A stretch of 64,000 nt of DNA. Source: Serratia nevei (GTDB lineage Bacteria > Pseudomonadota > Gammaproteobacteria > Enterobacterales > Enterobacteriaceae). This document shows, one piece after another, positions 10,704 through 20,522 of the stretch. Numbering within the stretch: the first letter of the stretch is position 1; the number at the start of each line of letters is the position of its first letter. The notes below the pieces were generated by a model, which was not told the DNA's origin, searched no databases, and saw nothing but the letters and a program-made list of their open reading frames with translations. The position numbers and the translations under genes are program-made. The stretch covers positions 3,410,001 through 3,474,000 of the forward strand of contig NZ_CP149940.1 of the NCBI RefSeq assembly GCF_037948395.1, in the 5' to 3' direction.

Positions 10704-12314
10704 TTAATGCTTCACCTGATGCCGGTCGAGCGACAGGAAGTGATGCACCACCGGTTTCTCCGGCCCGATGTGGAAGCGCAACGCCTCCTGCTGCAGATCG
10801 GCGTCGGCGTGCGACACCCGCTGGTGCTGCCGCAGGTGCTCCGCCCAGGACTCCACCAGGAACCACTCCATGATGCATTCCGGATCGCCGGTGTGCTCGG
10901 TGATGCCCCAGGCGTAAGCACCGTCGCGGCGACGCGCCCGCTCCAGCATCAGCAGCGTGCGCAGGAACTGCGGCCGATCCTGTTCGCGGATGCGGTACTC
11001 CACCTGAATCATCACCGGGCCGCGATCGTTTTCAACCGGCGTGTTGACCAGCGGCTCCGGCCAATGGTTCGACGGCTGTAGATCGGCCTCGCCGGTCGGC
11101 AAACGCAGGCGGTGGAACAGCAGCCCCGCCGCCAACAGGCCGACGCCGCCGACCAGCAGCGTGGCGGCCACGCCCAGCTCCTGCGCCACCAGCCCCCACA
11201 GCAGACTGCCTGCCGCCATCGCGCCGTTGAAGACCATCAGGTAGATGGCCAGGCCGCGGCCGCGCACCCAGTTGGGCAGCACGCCCTGCGCCGCGCCGTT
11301 GAGCGTGGTCAGCGCAATGATCCAGCCGGCGCCCAGCACCAACAGCAGCACCACCGCCAGCCACTGCGGCGGCGCCAGCGACAGGGCCGCCATCACCACG
11401 GCGGTGAGCACCGCCGCCAGCAGCACCAGCCCGTCGGCATTCAGCCGCTGGCGCAGGCGCGGCAGCGCGATCGCCCCGAGGATCGCCCCGGCGCCTACCG
11501 CCCCCAGCAGAACGCCGTAAAAACCGGCGCTGCCGCCCAACATGCGGCGCGCCACCAGCGGCAGCAGCGCCCAGACCGAGCTGGAGAAGGCGAAGAACAC
11601 CGCTGCCCGCAGCAGCACCACGTGCAGCTCACGGCTGGAACGGGCATAGCGCAGCCCGGCGCGGAAAGCGCCGAAGAAGTGTTCCGACAGGCCGCTGTCC
11701 TCGGCCTTCGGCCGCTTCCACCACAGCAGCGCCGCGATCACCAGCACATAGCTCATCACGTCCGCGCCGTAGGCCGCGCCAGCGCCGAAGCTGGCCAGCA
11801 GCAGGCCGCCGGCCGCCGGGCCGATGGAGCGGGCGATGTTGATGCCCAGCGAATTCAGCGCCACGGCGTTTTTCAGCTCGGTGCGCGGCACCAGCTCCGG
11901 CACGATCGCCTGCCAGGTCGGCCCCATCAGCGCCGCACCGATGCCGCCGACGAAGGTCAGCGCCAGCAGGTATTCCACCGTCAGCGCACCGGTCTGCGAC
12001 AGCACCAGCAGGCTGCCGCTGACGCAGGCCAGCAGAATTTGCACAAAGATCAGAAAGCGCCGCCGATCGAGGATGTCCGACAGTACCCCGGCCGGGATCG
12101 CCAGCAGGAACACCGGCAGCGTGGCGGCGGTCTGCATCAGCGCCACCGCCGAGGGGTTGCTCGACAGATCGGTGATCAGCCACGAGCTGGCGACGTCGCG
12201 CATAAAGCTGCCGACGTTGCCGAGCACCGTGGCGCCCCACAGCACCGCAAATAATGGGATTTTCAGCGGCGCGAAGCCGCCCGCCGCCGCCTTGTTTTCC
12301 GTCTGTTCAGCCAT
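10704..12314 (-). CDS. MFS exporter (MFS_3/EntS type) with extra C-terminal domain
   Basis: A 536-residue major facilitator. Residues about 20-410 form the usual hydrophobic transporter core (about 12 segments) with the cytoplasmic loop DILDRRRFLI after the second helix, resembling the MFS_3 family that includes the enterobactin exporter EntS. The last roughly 115 residues are soluble, from VMIQVEYRIREQDRPQFL to the end, and look like a ferredoxin-like antibiotic-biosynthesis-monooxygenase type domain. It overlaps the DoxX gene by 8 bases and is the last gene of a hydrolase-DoxX-MFS operon. It is probably an efflux pump; the cargo is unknown. Confidence 0.8.
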   Translation of the reverse strand: MAEQTENKAAAGGFAPLKIPLFAVLWGATVLGNVGSFMRDVASSWLITDLSSNPSAVALMQTAATLPVFLLAIPAGVLSDILDRRRFLIFVQILLACVSGSLLVLSQTGALTVEYLLALTFVGGIGAALMGPTWQAIVPELVPRTELKNAVALNSLGINIARSIGPAAGGLLLASFGAGAAYGADVMSYVLVIAALLWWKRPKAEDSGLSEHFFGAFRAGLRYARSSRELHVVLLRAAVFFAFSSSVWALLPLVARRMLGGSAGFYGVLLGAVGAGAILGAIALPRLRQRLNADGLVLLAAVLTAVVMAALSLAPPQWLAVVLLLVLGAGWIIALTTLNGAAQGVLPNWVRGRGLAIYLMVFNGAMAAGSLLWGLVAQELGVAATLLVGGVGLLAAGLLFHRLRLPTGEADLQPSNHWPEPLVNTPVENDRGPVMIQVEYRIREQDRPQFLRTLLMLERARRRDGAYAWGITEHTGDPECIMEWFLVESWAEHLRQHQRVSHADADLQQEALRFHIGPEKPVVHHFLSLDRHQVKH

Positions 12315-12732
12315 CCGTTCGCTCCTTCAAATCGTTAAATGCCACCAGCAACAGCGCGCCGGCCAGCCCGAGGTGTTCAAAAAATCCGTTCATCATCTGG
12401 CCGCGCTCCGCCCCGTCGAACTGCCAGAACGGATTGGCCATCAGCGTCGCCATCAGGGTAAAACCGGCCAGCGCCAACGCGCCGAGCCAGCGATAAAAGC
12501 CGCTCAGGATCAGCGCCGACGCCGCCAGTTCCAGCAGCGTCACCAGCACGGCGAACAGCGCCGCCGGCTGCAGGCCGAAGTGGGTCATCTCGGCAACCGC
12601 GCCTTCGACGTTCAGCGCCTTGACCAACCCGCCCTGGATGTAGGCGGCGCAAATGGCGAGCAGCAGCAGCCAGCGCACCGCGGGCGCATGCAGCCGCTGC
12701 GCGCAGCGGGCGGCGATAGCAGTCAGGTTCAT
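12307..12732 (-). CDS. DoxX-family inner-membrane protein
   Basis: A 141-residue protein with four predicted membrane helices (about 20-38, 58-78, 83-100, 115-132), typical of the DoxX family. DoxX-like proteins are small membrane proteins linked to redox or thiol stress in several bacteria; no reaction can be assigned. It sits 9 bases after the upstream hydrolase gene and overlaps the MFS gene by 8 bases, so the three are translated from one message. Confidence 0.78.
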   Translation of the reverse strand: MNLTAIAARCAQRLHAPAVRWLLLLAICAAYIQGGLVKALNVEGAVAEMTHFGLQPAALFAVLVTLLELAASALILSGFYRWLGALALAGFTLMATLMANPFWQFDGAERGQMMNGFFEHLGLAGALLLVAFNDLKERTDG

Positions 12733-12741
12733 CGCGCCCCC

Positions 12742-13572
12742 TTAGAACGGCGAATTCTGGATAAAGGCCAGCAGATCGGCGTTGAAGCGATCGGGATCGA
12801 CCTGCGCCAAGCCGTGAGCGCCGCCGGCGTAAACGTTCAGCTCCGCCTGTTGCATAAGCTTAGCGGCTTTCAGCGCCGAGGCGCCGATCGGCACGATCTG
12901 ATCGGCGTCGCCGTGCACCAGCAGCGTCGGCCTGTCGATCGCCAGCAGATCGGCGGTGTAATCCACTTCTGAGAACGAGCTCACGCCGTCGTACTGCCCT
13001 TTCACGCCGCCCTGCATGGCCATCAGCCAGAAGTGGTCGATCAGCCCCGCATTGCTCTCCACCTCGTCGCAGTGGAAGCCGTAGAACGGCACCGCCAGAT
13101 CTTTGAAGAACTGCGAGCGGTTGCCCGCCACGCCGCTGCGAATGCCGTCGAAGGCCGCCATGGGCACGCCTTCCGGGTTGGCCGGCGTTTGCAGCATCAG
13201 CGGCGGCACGGCGCCCACCAGCACCACCTTCGCCACCCGATCGCTGCCGTGGCGGCCGATGTAGCGCGCCACTTCGCCGCCGCCGATGGCGTGGCCGACC
13301 AGGATCAGATCGCGCAGATCCAGCGTTTCAATCAGCAGAGCCAGATCGTCGGCGTATTGGTTGATGTCGTTGCCGTGCCAGGTCTGATCCGAACGGCCGT
13401 GGCCGCGGCGATCGTGGGCGATCACCCGGAATCCGCTCTGGCCGAAAAACAGCAGCTGGTTGTCCCAGGCGTCGGCGGACAGCGGCCAACCGTGGGAGAA
13501 CAGGATCGGCTGGCCGCGGCCCCAATCCTTATAGAAAATGCGCGCGCCATCGGGCGCGGTGAGGATGCTCAT
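12742..13572 (-). CDS. Chloroperoxidase-like alpha/beta hydrolase lacking the nucleophilic serine
   Basis: This 276-residue alpha/beta-fold protein is a clear paralogue of the hydrolase at 1842-2672: same length, with GARIFYKDWG, SHGWPLSADAWDNQ, AHDRRGHGRSDQ and AVPPLMLQTPANPEG in matching places. The nucleophile elbow reads GHAIGGGE, with Ala95 where the paralogue has Ser97; the codon is GCC on the coding strand. The acid (GDADQ, about 222-224) and base (His253 in GGAHG) are kept. Either the protein has lost classical hydrolase chemistry, or it does a Ser-independent reaction as some cofactor-free oxygenases of this fold do. It is the first gene of the operon with DoxX and the MFS exporter. 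Confidence 0.85.
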   Translation of the reverse strand: MSILTAPDGARIFYKDWGRGQPILFSHGWPLSADAWDNQLLFFGQSGFRVIAHDRRGHGRSDQTWHGNDINQYADDLALLIETLDLRDLILVGHAIGGGEVARYIGRHGSDRVAKVVLVGAVPPLMLQTPANPEGVPMAAFDGIRSGVAGNRSQFFKDLAVPFYGFHCDEVESNAGLIDHFWLMAMQGGVKGQYDGVSSFSEVDYTADLLAIDRPTLLVHGDADQIVPIGASALKAAKLMQQAELNVYAGGAHGLAQVDPDRFNADLLAFIQNSPF

Positions 13573-13688
13573 GACGTGTTCCCCGCTCGGTATTGAATTG
13601 GATTTTGTACCGGGTAACAGTACGGCAGGCGCAAAGGCAGTGATAACGGAATAATTTTCGCATGATCGCGAGTTTTTTTGCTGAAGAG

Positions 13689-13706
13689 GCCGGCGTCACC
13701 GCCGGC
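13689..13706 (-). terminator. GC-rich hairpin after the MFS gene
   Basis: A perfect 7-bp stem GCCGGCG / CGCCGGC with a 4-base loop lies 9 bases after the stop of the minus-strand MFS gene at 13715. The T tract is poor, so termination is likely but not certain. Confidence 0.45.
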
Positions 13707-13714
13707 GCAAAACG

Positions 13715-15109
13715 TCAGATGTTTTCCAGATCGATGCCGCGCGTTTTCGGGCCGAACAGCCCGATCACCAGCATCACGATCAGCATGCTGGCGACGATAA
13801 ACGCGATCACCCCCAGCGAGCCGCCGTACTGCAAGATAATGCCGATGATGATGCTGCTGAACACCGTCGACAGGCGGCTGAAGGAGTAGCAGAAACCGAC
13901 GGCGCGGGCGCGGATATGGGTCGGGAAGATCTCGGATTGATAGGAGTGGTAGCTGTAGGTCAGCCAGGCGTTGGACCAGGTGATGAAGAAGCCGCACAGG
14001 ATCAGCCACAGCGGGTTGTTCTGCAGCGCGAACAGCGAGCCGAAGATCACCGTCACCAGGCAAGACAACACGATCTGCCACTTGTTCTCCATCTTGTCGG
14101 CGTAGAAGCTGCACAGCAGCGAGCCCAGCGGGTAGGCCAGCGTGATGAAGAAAGCGTACAGCAGGCTGTGGGTGACCGAAGCGCCCTTGCCCGACAGCAG
14201 CGCCGGCAGCCAGTTGCCGAAGCCGAAGAAGCCGATGGCCTGAAAGAAATTCATCACCACCAGCATCAGCGTGCGATCGCGATACTGCGGCGCCCAGATA
14301 TCGCGAAAGCGGCCGCGCAGCGGCGCTCCCTCGGCATCGTCAACCGGGCGCGACGGGAAGTCCGCGGCCGCCACGCCGCAGCGCCGCTCCATATCCCGCA
14401 TCACCTGCCGGGCCTGCGCATAGCGCCGCTGCTGCACCAGCCAGCGCGGCGACTCCGGCAGCCCCTTGCGCACCAGCCAAATCACCAGCGAAGCCAGCGC
14501 GCCGGCGATCACCACGTAGCGCCAGCCGCTCAGGCCCCAAATCGTCTGCGGCACCAGCCACCAGGACATCAGCGCCACCGCCGGCACCGACAGGAACTGC
14601 ACGAAGAACGCGAAGGCGAAAGCCCGGGTGCGCAGATGCGCGGGCACCCACTCCGTCAGGTAGGTATCGATGGTCACCAGCTCAATGCCGAGCCCGACGC
14701 CCACCAGAAAGCGCAGAAAGATCACCCACTCCGCCTGCTGTTGAAACGCCAGCAGCAGCGAGAAGGCGCCATACCAGATCAGGGCGAACATAAAGGTAGC
14801 GCGGCGGCCGAAGCGATCGGCGTACGGGCTCAGCAGGCTGGCGCCGACGAACAGGCCGAGAAAGGTGGCGGAGGCGAAGGCCGCCTGGTCCGACACGCCG
14901 AAGACGCCCTGCACGCCGGTGTGGAAAATGCCGTCGGCGATAAGGCCGGTGCTGATATAGCCGGTCTGGAACAGATCGTAGAGTTCGAAAAAGCCGCCCA
15001 GCGACAGCAGAATGATAAAGCGCCACAGGCCGGCCGACGCGGGCAAGGCGTCGATTCTGGCCGCCAAATCCCGCGCATGGATCGGCGACGCCGCTACAGA
15101 GTCACTCAC
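13715..15109 (-). CDS. MFS transporter, sugar/aromatic-acid:H+ symporter-like
   Basis: A 464-residue inner-membrane transporter with about 12 helices. MFS signatures are seen: LGLFVGASLLSPYADRFGRR (loop 2-3), the motif FLVGVGLGIELVTIDTYLTEW (helix 4), GLPESPRWL (central loop of sugar-porter-like MFS) and FPTHIRARAVG in the C-terminal half. This pattern is seen in niacin, sugar and aromatic-acid importers (NiaP/SP-like), so uptake is more likely than efflux. It is monocistronic and reads away from sotB. No substrate can be assigned from context. Confidence 0.8.
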   Translation of the reverse strand: MSDSVAASPIHARDLAARIDALPASAGLWRFIILLSLGGFFELYDLFQTGYISTGLIADGIFHTGVQGVFGVSDQAAFASATFLGLFVGASLLSPYADRFGRRATFMFALIWYGAFSLLLAFQQQAEWVIFLRFLVGVGLGIELVTIDTYLTEWVPAHLRTRAFAFAFFVQFLSVPAVALMSWWLVPQTIWGLSGWRYVVIAGALASLVIWLVRKGLPESPRWLVQQRRYAQARQVMRDMERRCGVAAADFPSRPVDDAEGAPLRGRFRDIWAPQYRDRTLMLVVMNFFQAIGFFGFGNWLPALLSGKGASVTHSLLYAFFITLAYPLGSLLCSFYADKMENKWQIVLSCLVTVIFGSLFALQNNPLWLILCGFFITWSNAWLTYSYHSYQSEIFPTHIRARAVGFCYSFSRLSTVFSSIIIGIILQYGGSLGVIAFIVASMLIVMLVIGLFGPKTRGIDLENI

Positions 15110-15251
15110 CGTTAACCTCGCATTAACATTTTTGATGACTTTCTATGCTAGCGAAGCGGCGTCGGAGTTAAATTTTTAATTAGCAGACTATGAAAAAAAG
15201 TTAAGCATAAAACGCTGCAGCAGCCTGTTTTATAGCAGGAAAATGCAACCT

Positions 15252-15272
15252 GGGATGCCGCAGCGGCATCCC
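15252..15272 (-). terminator. Hairpin after sotB
   Basis: Inverted repeat GGGATGCC-gcagc-GGCATCCC lies 11 bases after the sotB stop on the minus strand, with a weak T-rich stretch further on. Probable terminator or 3'-end stabiliser. Confidence 0.5.
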
Positions 15273-15283
15273 GAATCGGTGGC

Positions 15284-16474
15284 TTAACGGCTGGGGTGCT
15301 GCTGCAGCCGTTCGCTGCGGTAGAAGCTCAGCAGGCACCAGCCGAGGGCGATCAGCGCCAGCGGCGCGGCGACGAAGCCGATGTTGCCCATGCCCAGATG
15401 CAGGCTCACCTGGTTGCCCAGCAGCGCCCCGCTGCCGATGCCGAAGTTGTACAGGCCGGAGAAGATCGCCATCGCCACGTCGGTGGCGTCCGGCGCCAGG
15501 CTCAGCACTTTGGCCTGCATCGACAGGCCGATGGCCATGATCGCCATGCCCCAGAAGATGCACAGCACGGTCAGGTGGCTTTCGCTGCCGGCGGCCGGCA
15601 ACAGCAGCAGCAGGCTCAAGGCCAGCAGCGCGATGGCGCCGATAAAGAAGCCGGAAGGAAAACGCTCGCTGTAGCGGCTGAACAGCAGGCTGCCGACGAT
15701 GCCGGCGGCGCCGAACAGCAGCAGCATCAGCGTGGTGAAGTTCTCCGACAGCCCGGCCACGGTCTGGATAAACGGCTCGATGTAGCTGTAGGCGGTGAAG
15801 TGTGCCGTCACCACGATGACGGTCAGCATGTACAGCGCCAGCAGCGCCGGGCGTTTGAACAGCAGCGGCACGCTGGCCAGCGAACCGGAGTGCTCGCTTT
15901 TCAGCACCGGCAGCAAGCGCCACAGCAGCACCAGCGCCAGGGTGGCGCACACCGCGATGCCGATAAAGGTCATGCGCCAGCCGAGCAGCTGCCCCACCAC
16001 CCGCCCGAGCGGCAGCCCGAGCACCATCGCCAGCGCGGTGCCGCCCGCCAGCAGGCTCAGCGCCTGGGCTTTCTTGCCCGGCGGCGCCACGCGGATCGCC
16101 AGCGAGGCGGTGATCGACCAGAACACCGAGTGCGCCAGCGCCACGCCGGCGCGCGAGATGACCAGCGTGGTGAAGTTCCAGGCCACGGCGGTCAGCACGT
16201 GGCTGGCGATAAACAGCATGAACACGCCGATCAGCAGCTTGCGGCGCTCGATTTTGCTGGTCAGCAGCATGCACGCCAACGAGGCGGCGGCGACGATCCA
16301 GGCGTAGATGGTGATGATCAGGCCGACCTGTTCGGTTTGCATCGAGAAGCTGGCGGCGATGTCGCTCAGCAGACCGACCGGAATAAATTCGGTGGTGTTG
16401 AAGATAAAGGCCGAGACGGCGAGGATAACCACGCGCAACCAGGCGGTTGAGCGCGAAACGGGAGCGTGTTCCAT
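15284..16474 (-). CDS. sotB: Sugar efflux transporter SotB
   Basis: MFS drug:H+ antiporter-1-type exporter of 396 residues, very similar in my recollection to E. coli SotB/YdeA, which exports arabinose and IPTG. Shared stretches include [61 protein letters not shown] and [15 protein letters not shown]. The frame is open to 16504, but ATG 16474 ([16 protein letters not shown]) aligns with the known start and is chosen. About 12 membrane helices. The gene is divergent from the hydroxylase at 16743, with about 270 bases between them. Confidence 0.92.
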   Translation of the reverse strand: MEHAPVSRSTAWLRVVILAVSAFIFNTTEFIPVGLLSDIAASFSMQTEQVGLIITIYAWIVAAASLACMLLTSKIERRKLLIGVFMLFIASHVLTAVAWNFTTLVISRAGVALAHSVFWSITASLAIRVAPPGKKAQALSLLAGGTALAMVLGLPLGRVVGQLLGWRMTFIGIAVCATLALVLLWRLLPVLKSEHSGSLASVPLLFKRPALLALYMLTVIVVTAHFTAYSYIEPFIQTVAGLSENFTTLMLLLFGAAGIVGSLLFSRYSERFPSGFFIGAIALLALSLLLLLPAAGSESHLTVLCIFWGMAIMAIGLSMQAKVLSLAPDATDVAMAIFSGLYNFGIGSGALLGNQVSLHLGMGNIGFVAAPLALIALGWCLLSFYRSERLQQHPSR

Positions 16475-16742
16475 GGTAAACAAAATCCGGACAGGTGCGG
16501 GCAAGTAGCGATATTTTAACCAACCGGCCCGCTAAATGCGATACGCGTCACACTTTAATTGTGTGGTTTTTTTCGCCGCATTTCGACACATTCGCAGACA
16601 CACGGTTGCACAAATGCTGTGCTAATCTCTTGAAGCGTACCAATTTTTCCTGCCGCTCTTCCCCTCCGGCCGCCGCAGACGACGCGCCGCGCCGAAGAAC
16701 CGCGCGCAGTGTCCATTTGGCGTTTTCTGAGGCGAGGTCATT

Positions 16743-17429
16743 ATGTCCGCGATTTATGATTGGTCCGTGCTCGCATTGCGCAATGTTTACGATCGCCGCA
16801 TTCAGGGCAAGCCGGTGCTCGACAGCGCCGCGCTGTTCCCCGACGCCGAACGTTTCACCGCCCAATGGCGGCAGATCCGCGAGGAGGCGCTGACCGTCGC
16901 CCACGATCTGCACAATATTCCCCGTTTTCACGAGATCATGATCCAGCAGGAATCGATCTCCGCCAACGACGCGCGCGACTGGCGCATGTTCATCATGAAG
17001 GCCTACGGCCAGCCGATCGCCCGCAACCTGGCGCGCTGCCCGACGCTGGCGGCGCTGATCGCCTCGTCGCCGGACGTGCTGTCCGCCTCGCTCTCCTTCC
17101 TGGCGCCCGGTAAACAGGTGCCGCCCCACCGCGGGCCGTTCCGCGGCATTCTGCGCGGCTATCTGGTGCTGGACATGCCCAAACGCGCCGACGGGGCGCC
17201 GGCGGCGGTGCTGAAAGTGGACGGCCGCGAATACCGGCTGCACGAGGGGGAGTTCATGCTGTGGGACGATACCTTCGAACACGAGGTGTGGAACGACAGC
17301 GCGCAGGTGCGCACCGTGCTGCTGCTGGATATCCGCCGCCGCGACATGCCCGGCGGGCTGCGGCTGCTCTCCAGCGCCATCGTCGCCCTGGTGCGGCTGA
17401 ACGTGCGCTGGATGCAGCGCCAGTTCTGA
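16743..17429 (+). CDS. Aspartyl/asparaginyl beta-hydroxylase-family dioxygenase
   Basis: A 228-residue non-heme Fe(II)/2-oxoglutarate oxygenase. The iron ligands are His129 in PPHRGPFRG and His180 in DDTFEHEVWN, with the basic 2-oxoglutarate-binding residue in the following VRTVLLLDIRR strand. The same family includes LpxO, which hydroxylates lipid A acyl chains, and mammalian Asp hydroxylase. This protein is shorter than LpxO (about 300), and I see no clear N-terminal anchor, though a hydrophobic C-terminal stretch (LLSSAIVALVRL) may associate with membrane. The substrate is unknown. Monocistronic; the reductase at 17447 converges on it from the other strand, 17 bases away. Confidence 0.82.
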   Translation: MSAIYDWSVLALRNVYDRRIQGKPVLDSAALFPDAERFTAQWRQIREEALTVAHDLHNIPRFHEIMIQQESISANDARDWRMFIMKAYGQPIARNLARCPTLAALIASSPDVLSASLSFLAPGKQVPPHRGPFRGILRGYLVLDMPKRADGAPAAVLKVDGREYRLHEGEFMLWDDTFEHEVWNDSAQVRTVLLLDIRRRDMPGGLRLLSSAIVALVRLNVRWMQRQF

Positions 17430-17446
17430 GTCCGGCGCTCAGGCGA

Positions 17447-18394
17447 CTAACCGTCCTGGGAGGTCGGGCATTGCTGCGCCAGCCACTGCTCGGCGGTGGT
17501 GGTGGCTATGCCCTGGCGCGCATTGAAGGTCTGCGCCTTATCCCAGGCCACGCCGTCGGGCCGGGCGAAAGCCAGCCGGTATTTGGCGCCGACGTCACGC
17601 GGATGGTTCAGCACCTCCTCCTGCAGCCGCTCTTTGTTCAACAGGACTCTGTTGACCTCAACACCCCAGTGCGCCTGCATGACATCGGCAAGCTCGCGGT
17701 AGGTCAACGTGTCCCCGGCGATATAGACCACCTGGTTGCGAAACGCGGGCCGATGGAAAAAAATCGCGGCCGTCAGCCGGCCAATGTCCTCGGGGGTAGT
17801 CAGCGTCACCGCGTAACGCCAGTCGCCCAACGCGCGCACCGTTTTGGTGGGCGCGTCCACCACGCCAAAACCCGGGTCAAACAGGTAGCTGGTGAAAATG
17901 CCCGTGGAAACAATCACCCACTCCGTCGCCTTCTGCGCACGCAGCAGATGGCGCACTTCGAGCTGTTCATCCCACACCTGTTGCCCGCTGCCTGTGCCGA
18001 CAACATCGTAGTCCACGCCGAACTGCCACGGGAAGTAACGCGCCACGCCCGCCTGCAAAATGGCCTGGGTGATCTTTATCTGCGTGCCCGCCCCGCCGAC
18101 AAAGCCGCTGCAGTTAATCACCGCGTCAAAGCCGCGCAGCAGCGCGCTCAGCTCATCCACGCTGTTTTGCTGCAGATCGCCTTCCACTACGGCGATACCG
18201 AGCCGCGCCAGCGCTTCCCGCCGCGCGCGATGCGGGCCGGTGACGGCGCGGGCGGCCTCCGGCCGCAGCAGCACGCTGATATTTAAAGCGTGGTGTAACC
18301 GGGCCTGCCGGCTCATCGCGCGCAATACCGGCAGCCCCAGTTCACCGGCGCCGAGTATGAGCACGTTATTGATGGATGGATTTGTGGATTTCAT
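17447..18394 (-). CDS. NmrA/isoflavone-reductase-like atypical SDR
   Basis: A 315-residue NAD(P)-binding protein with a Rossmann GAGELGLPVLRAM motif at the N-terminus, then DAVINCSGFVGG, ARYFPWQFGVDYD and a C-terminal substrate half, as in the NmrA-like/aromatic alcohol reductase group. It may reduce an aromatic or aldehyde compound or act as a redox sensor. The frame extends upstream to 18460, but ATG 18394 has a perfect AGGAGG five bases before it. It is divergent from the HxlR regulator with an 86-base shared promoter region, an arrangement that usually means control by that regulator. Confidence 0.8.
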   Translation of the reverse strand: MKSTNPSINNVLILGAGELGLPVLRAMSRQARLHHALNISVLLRPEAARAVTGPHRARREALARLGIAVVEGDLQQNSVDELSALLRGFDAVINCSGFVGGAGTQIKITQAILQAGVARYFPWQFGVDYDVVGTGSGQQVWDEQLEVRHLLRAQKATEWVIVSTGIFTSYLFDPGFGVVDAPTKTVRALGDWRYAVTLTTPEDIGRLTAAIFFHRPAFRNQVVYIAGDTLTYRELADVMQAHWGVEVNRVLLNKERLQEEVLNHPRDVGAKYRLAFARPDGVAWDKAQTFNARQGIATTTAEQWLAQQCPTSQDG

Positions 18395-18480
18395 TCTTGC
18401 CTCCTGTCTTGACACTGCGCCATCCTGACAGCTGACAAAAACGGGTTCAATTAGGTACACGCGTGATACCGGAGAGGAAT
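18395..18480. promoter_or_regulatory. Shared divergent promoter region, reductase/HxlR regulator
   Basis: This 86-base region must hold both promoters. An inverted repeat CTGTC ... GACAG (about 18404-18431) flanks the space between the genes and is a candidate operator for the HxlR-type regulator. Individual -35/-10 boxes are not convincing. Confidence 0.35.
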
Positions 18481-18903
18481 ATGACGAACGATCGGGAAGC
18501 GCTGCTGCAATTTTCGCAGGCGTTCTGTGAAGAATTGAGCAACGACGATGAAGGGTTGAAGCGTGAGATCCTCGCGCATGCGGGCAACCGTTGGTCGCTG
18601 GGGGTATTGCATATCCTGGGCACCCACGGGCCGCTGCGCCACGGCGAGATAGGCCGCCAATTAGCGGGCGTGACGCAGAGAATGCTGACGCGGACGCTGC
18701 GCCACCTCGAACGGGACGGGCTGATATCGCGCTGTGATTATCAGGAAAAGCTGCCCCGCGTGGTTTACACCATCACCGACGCGGGGAAAGAGATGCTGCT
18801 CAACATGCTGCCGCTCTGGTCGTGGATTATCGCCTCCGCCGACGCCTTCAGGGCGGCCCGCTCACGCTACGATGAGCAAGAACGAAGCGCCGCCGAGGGA
18901 TGA
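18481..18903 (+). CDS. HxlR-family transcriptional regulator
   Basis: A 140-residue winged-helix regulator of the HxlR family. The order NRWSLGVLHILG, HGEIGRQLAGVTQRMLTRTLRHLERDGLI (recognition helix) and PRVVYTITDAGKEML (wing and last helix) is diagnostic. HxlR proteins sense quinones, aldehydes or other electrophiles and control neighbouring reductases. ATG 18481 is preferred over GTG 18463 because GGAGAGGA sits just before it. The divergent reductase gene is the likely target. No Cys is near the N-terminal end, so a thiol switch like that of HypR is not obvious. Confidence 0.86.
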   Translation: MTNDREALLQFSQAFCEELSNDDEGLKREILAHAGNRWSLGVLHILGTHGPLRHGEIGRQLAGVTQRMLTRTLRHLERDGLISRCDYQEKLPRVVYTITDAGKEMLLNMLPLWSWIIASADAFRAARSRYDEQERSAAEG

Positions 18904-18933
18904 ACGCGGGCCTCCCTGCCCGTGGGGCGGCGC

Positions 18934-19646
<713 letters not shown>

Positions 19647-19650
<4 letters not shown>

Positions 19651-20522
19651 CCCGCCAGCTCCTCTTCGTCCGCGCCCAGGTAGGCGGCGATCACCGCCTC
19701 ATTGTGCTGGATCTCCTGCGGCGTGCCGCGGGCGATCACGTCGCCGTGATCGAGCACGATCACCCGATCGGAGATCTCCATCACCATGCCCATATCATGC
19801 TCGATCAGCAGCACCGTGATGCCGTGATGCTGGCGCAGAAAACGGATGATGCGGCTCAGCGTGGCCGTTTCCACCGGGTTCAGCCCGGCGGCCGGCTCGT
19901 CGAGGCAGATCATCTCCGGCGCGGTGCACATGGCGCGCGCGATCTCCAGCCGCCGCTGCTGGCCGTAGGACATCTCCCCCGCCAGCCGGTTGGCGCAGTC
20001 CACCAGATCCACCACCTCCAGCCAGTAGAAGGCGTGATCCAGCGCGGCGCTCTCCGCCCGGCGGTAGCCCGGCGTATTCAGCACCCCGGCGATCAGGTTG
20101 CGGTTGCTCTGCATGTGCTGCGCCACCAGCAGGTTCTCCACCACCGACATTTCGCGGAACAGGCGGATATTCTGGAAGGTGCGCGCCAGCCCGGCGCGGT
20201 TGACCAGGTGGGTGCCGCCGAACATCTTGTAATAGAGGCGCGAGCCGAGCCGCTTCGGGCGTATCCAATCGCCGGCGCGAAACTTCTGCCCCAGCACCTG
20301 GATCACGTCGGTCGGCCGCTTGTGGGTATTGAGCAGGATCGCGCCGCCGCTGGCGCGGTAAAAGCCGGTCAGGCAGTTGAACACCGTGGTCTTGCCGGCG
20401 CCGTTGGGGCCAATCAGGGCGGTGATGGAGCCGCGCTCCACCTCCAGATTGACGTCGTTCAGCGCCTTGATGCCGCCAAAGCGCATCATCAGGTGCTCCA
20501 CCCGCAAAATGGCGTCGCTCAT
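19647..20522 (-). CDS. livG: Branched-chain amino acid ABC transporter ATPase LivG (with insertion)
   Basis: First nucleotide-binding subunit of the Liv importer. Walker A GPNGAGKTT (38-46), Q-loop region ARTFQNIRLFREMSVVENLL, signature MSYGQQRRLEIARAM, Walker B MICLDEPAAGLNPVET, switch His in LLIEHDMGMVM. At 291 residues it is longer than the 255 of E. coli LivG. The extra length lies between Walker A and the Q loop (about residues 63-105, including DWIRPKRLGSRLYYKMFGG), a layout I associate more with alpha- and beta-proteobacterial LivG. It is coupled to livM and livF by 4-base overlaps. Confidence 0.95.

Noticed and set aside
15201..16523. 440-codon minus-strand frame overlapping sotB
   Set aside because: Out of frame with sotB; low-complexity His/Arg/Ala-rich translation, while the sotB frame matches a known transporter end to end.
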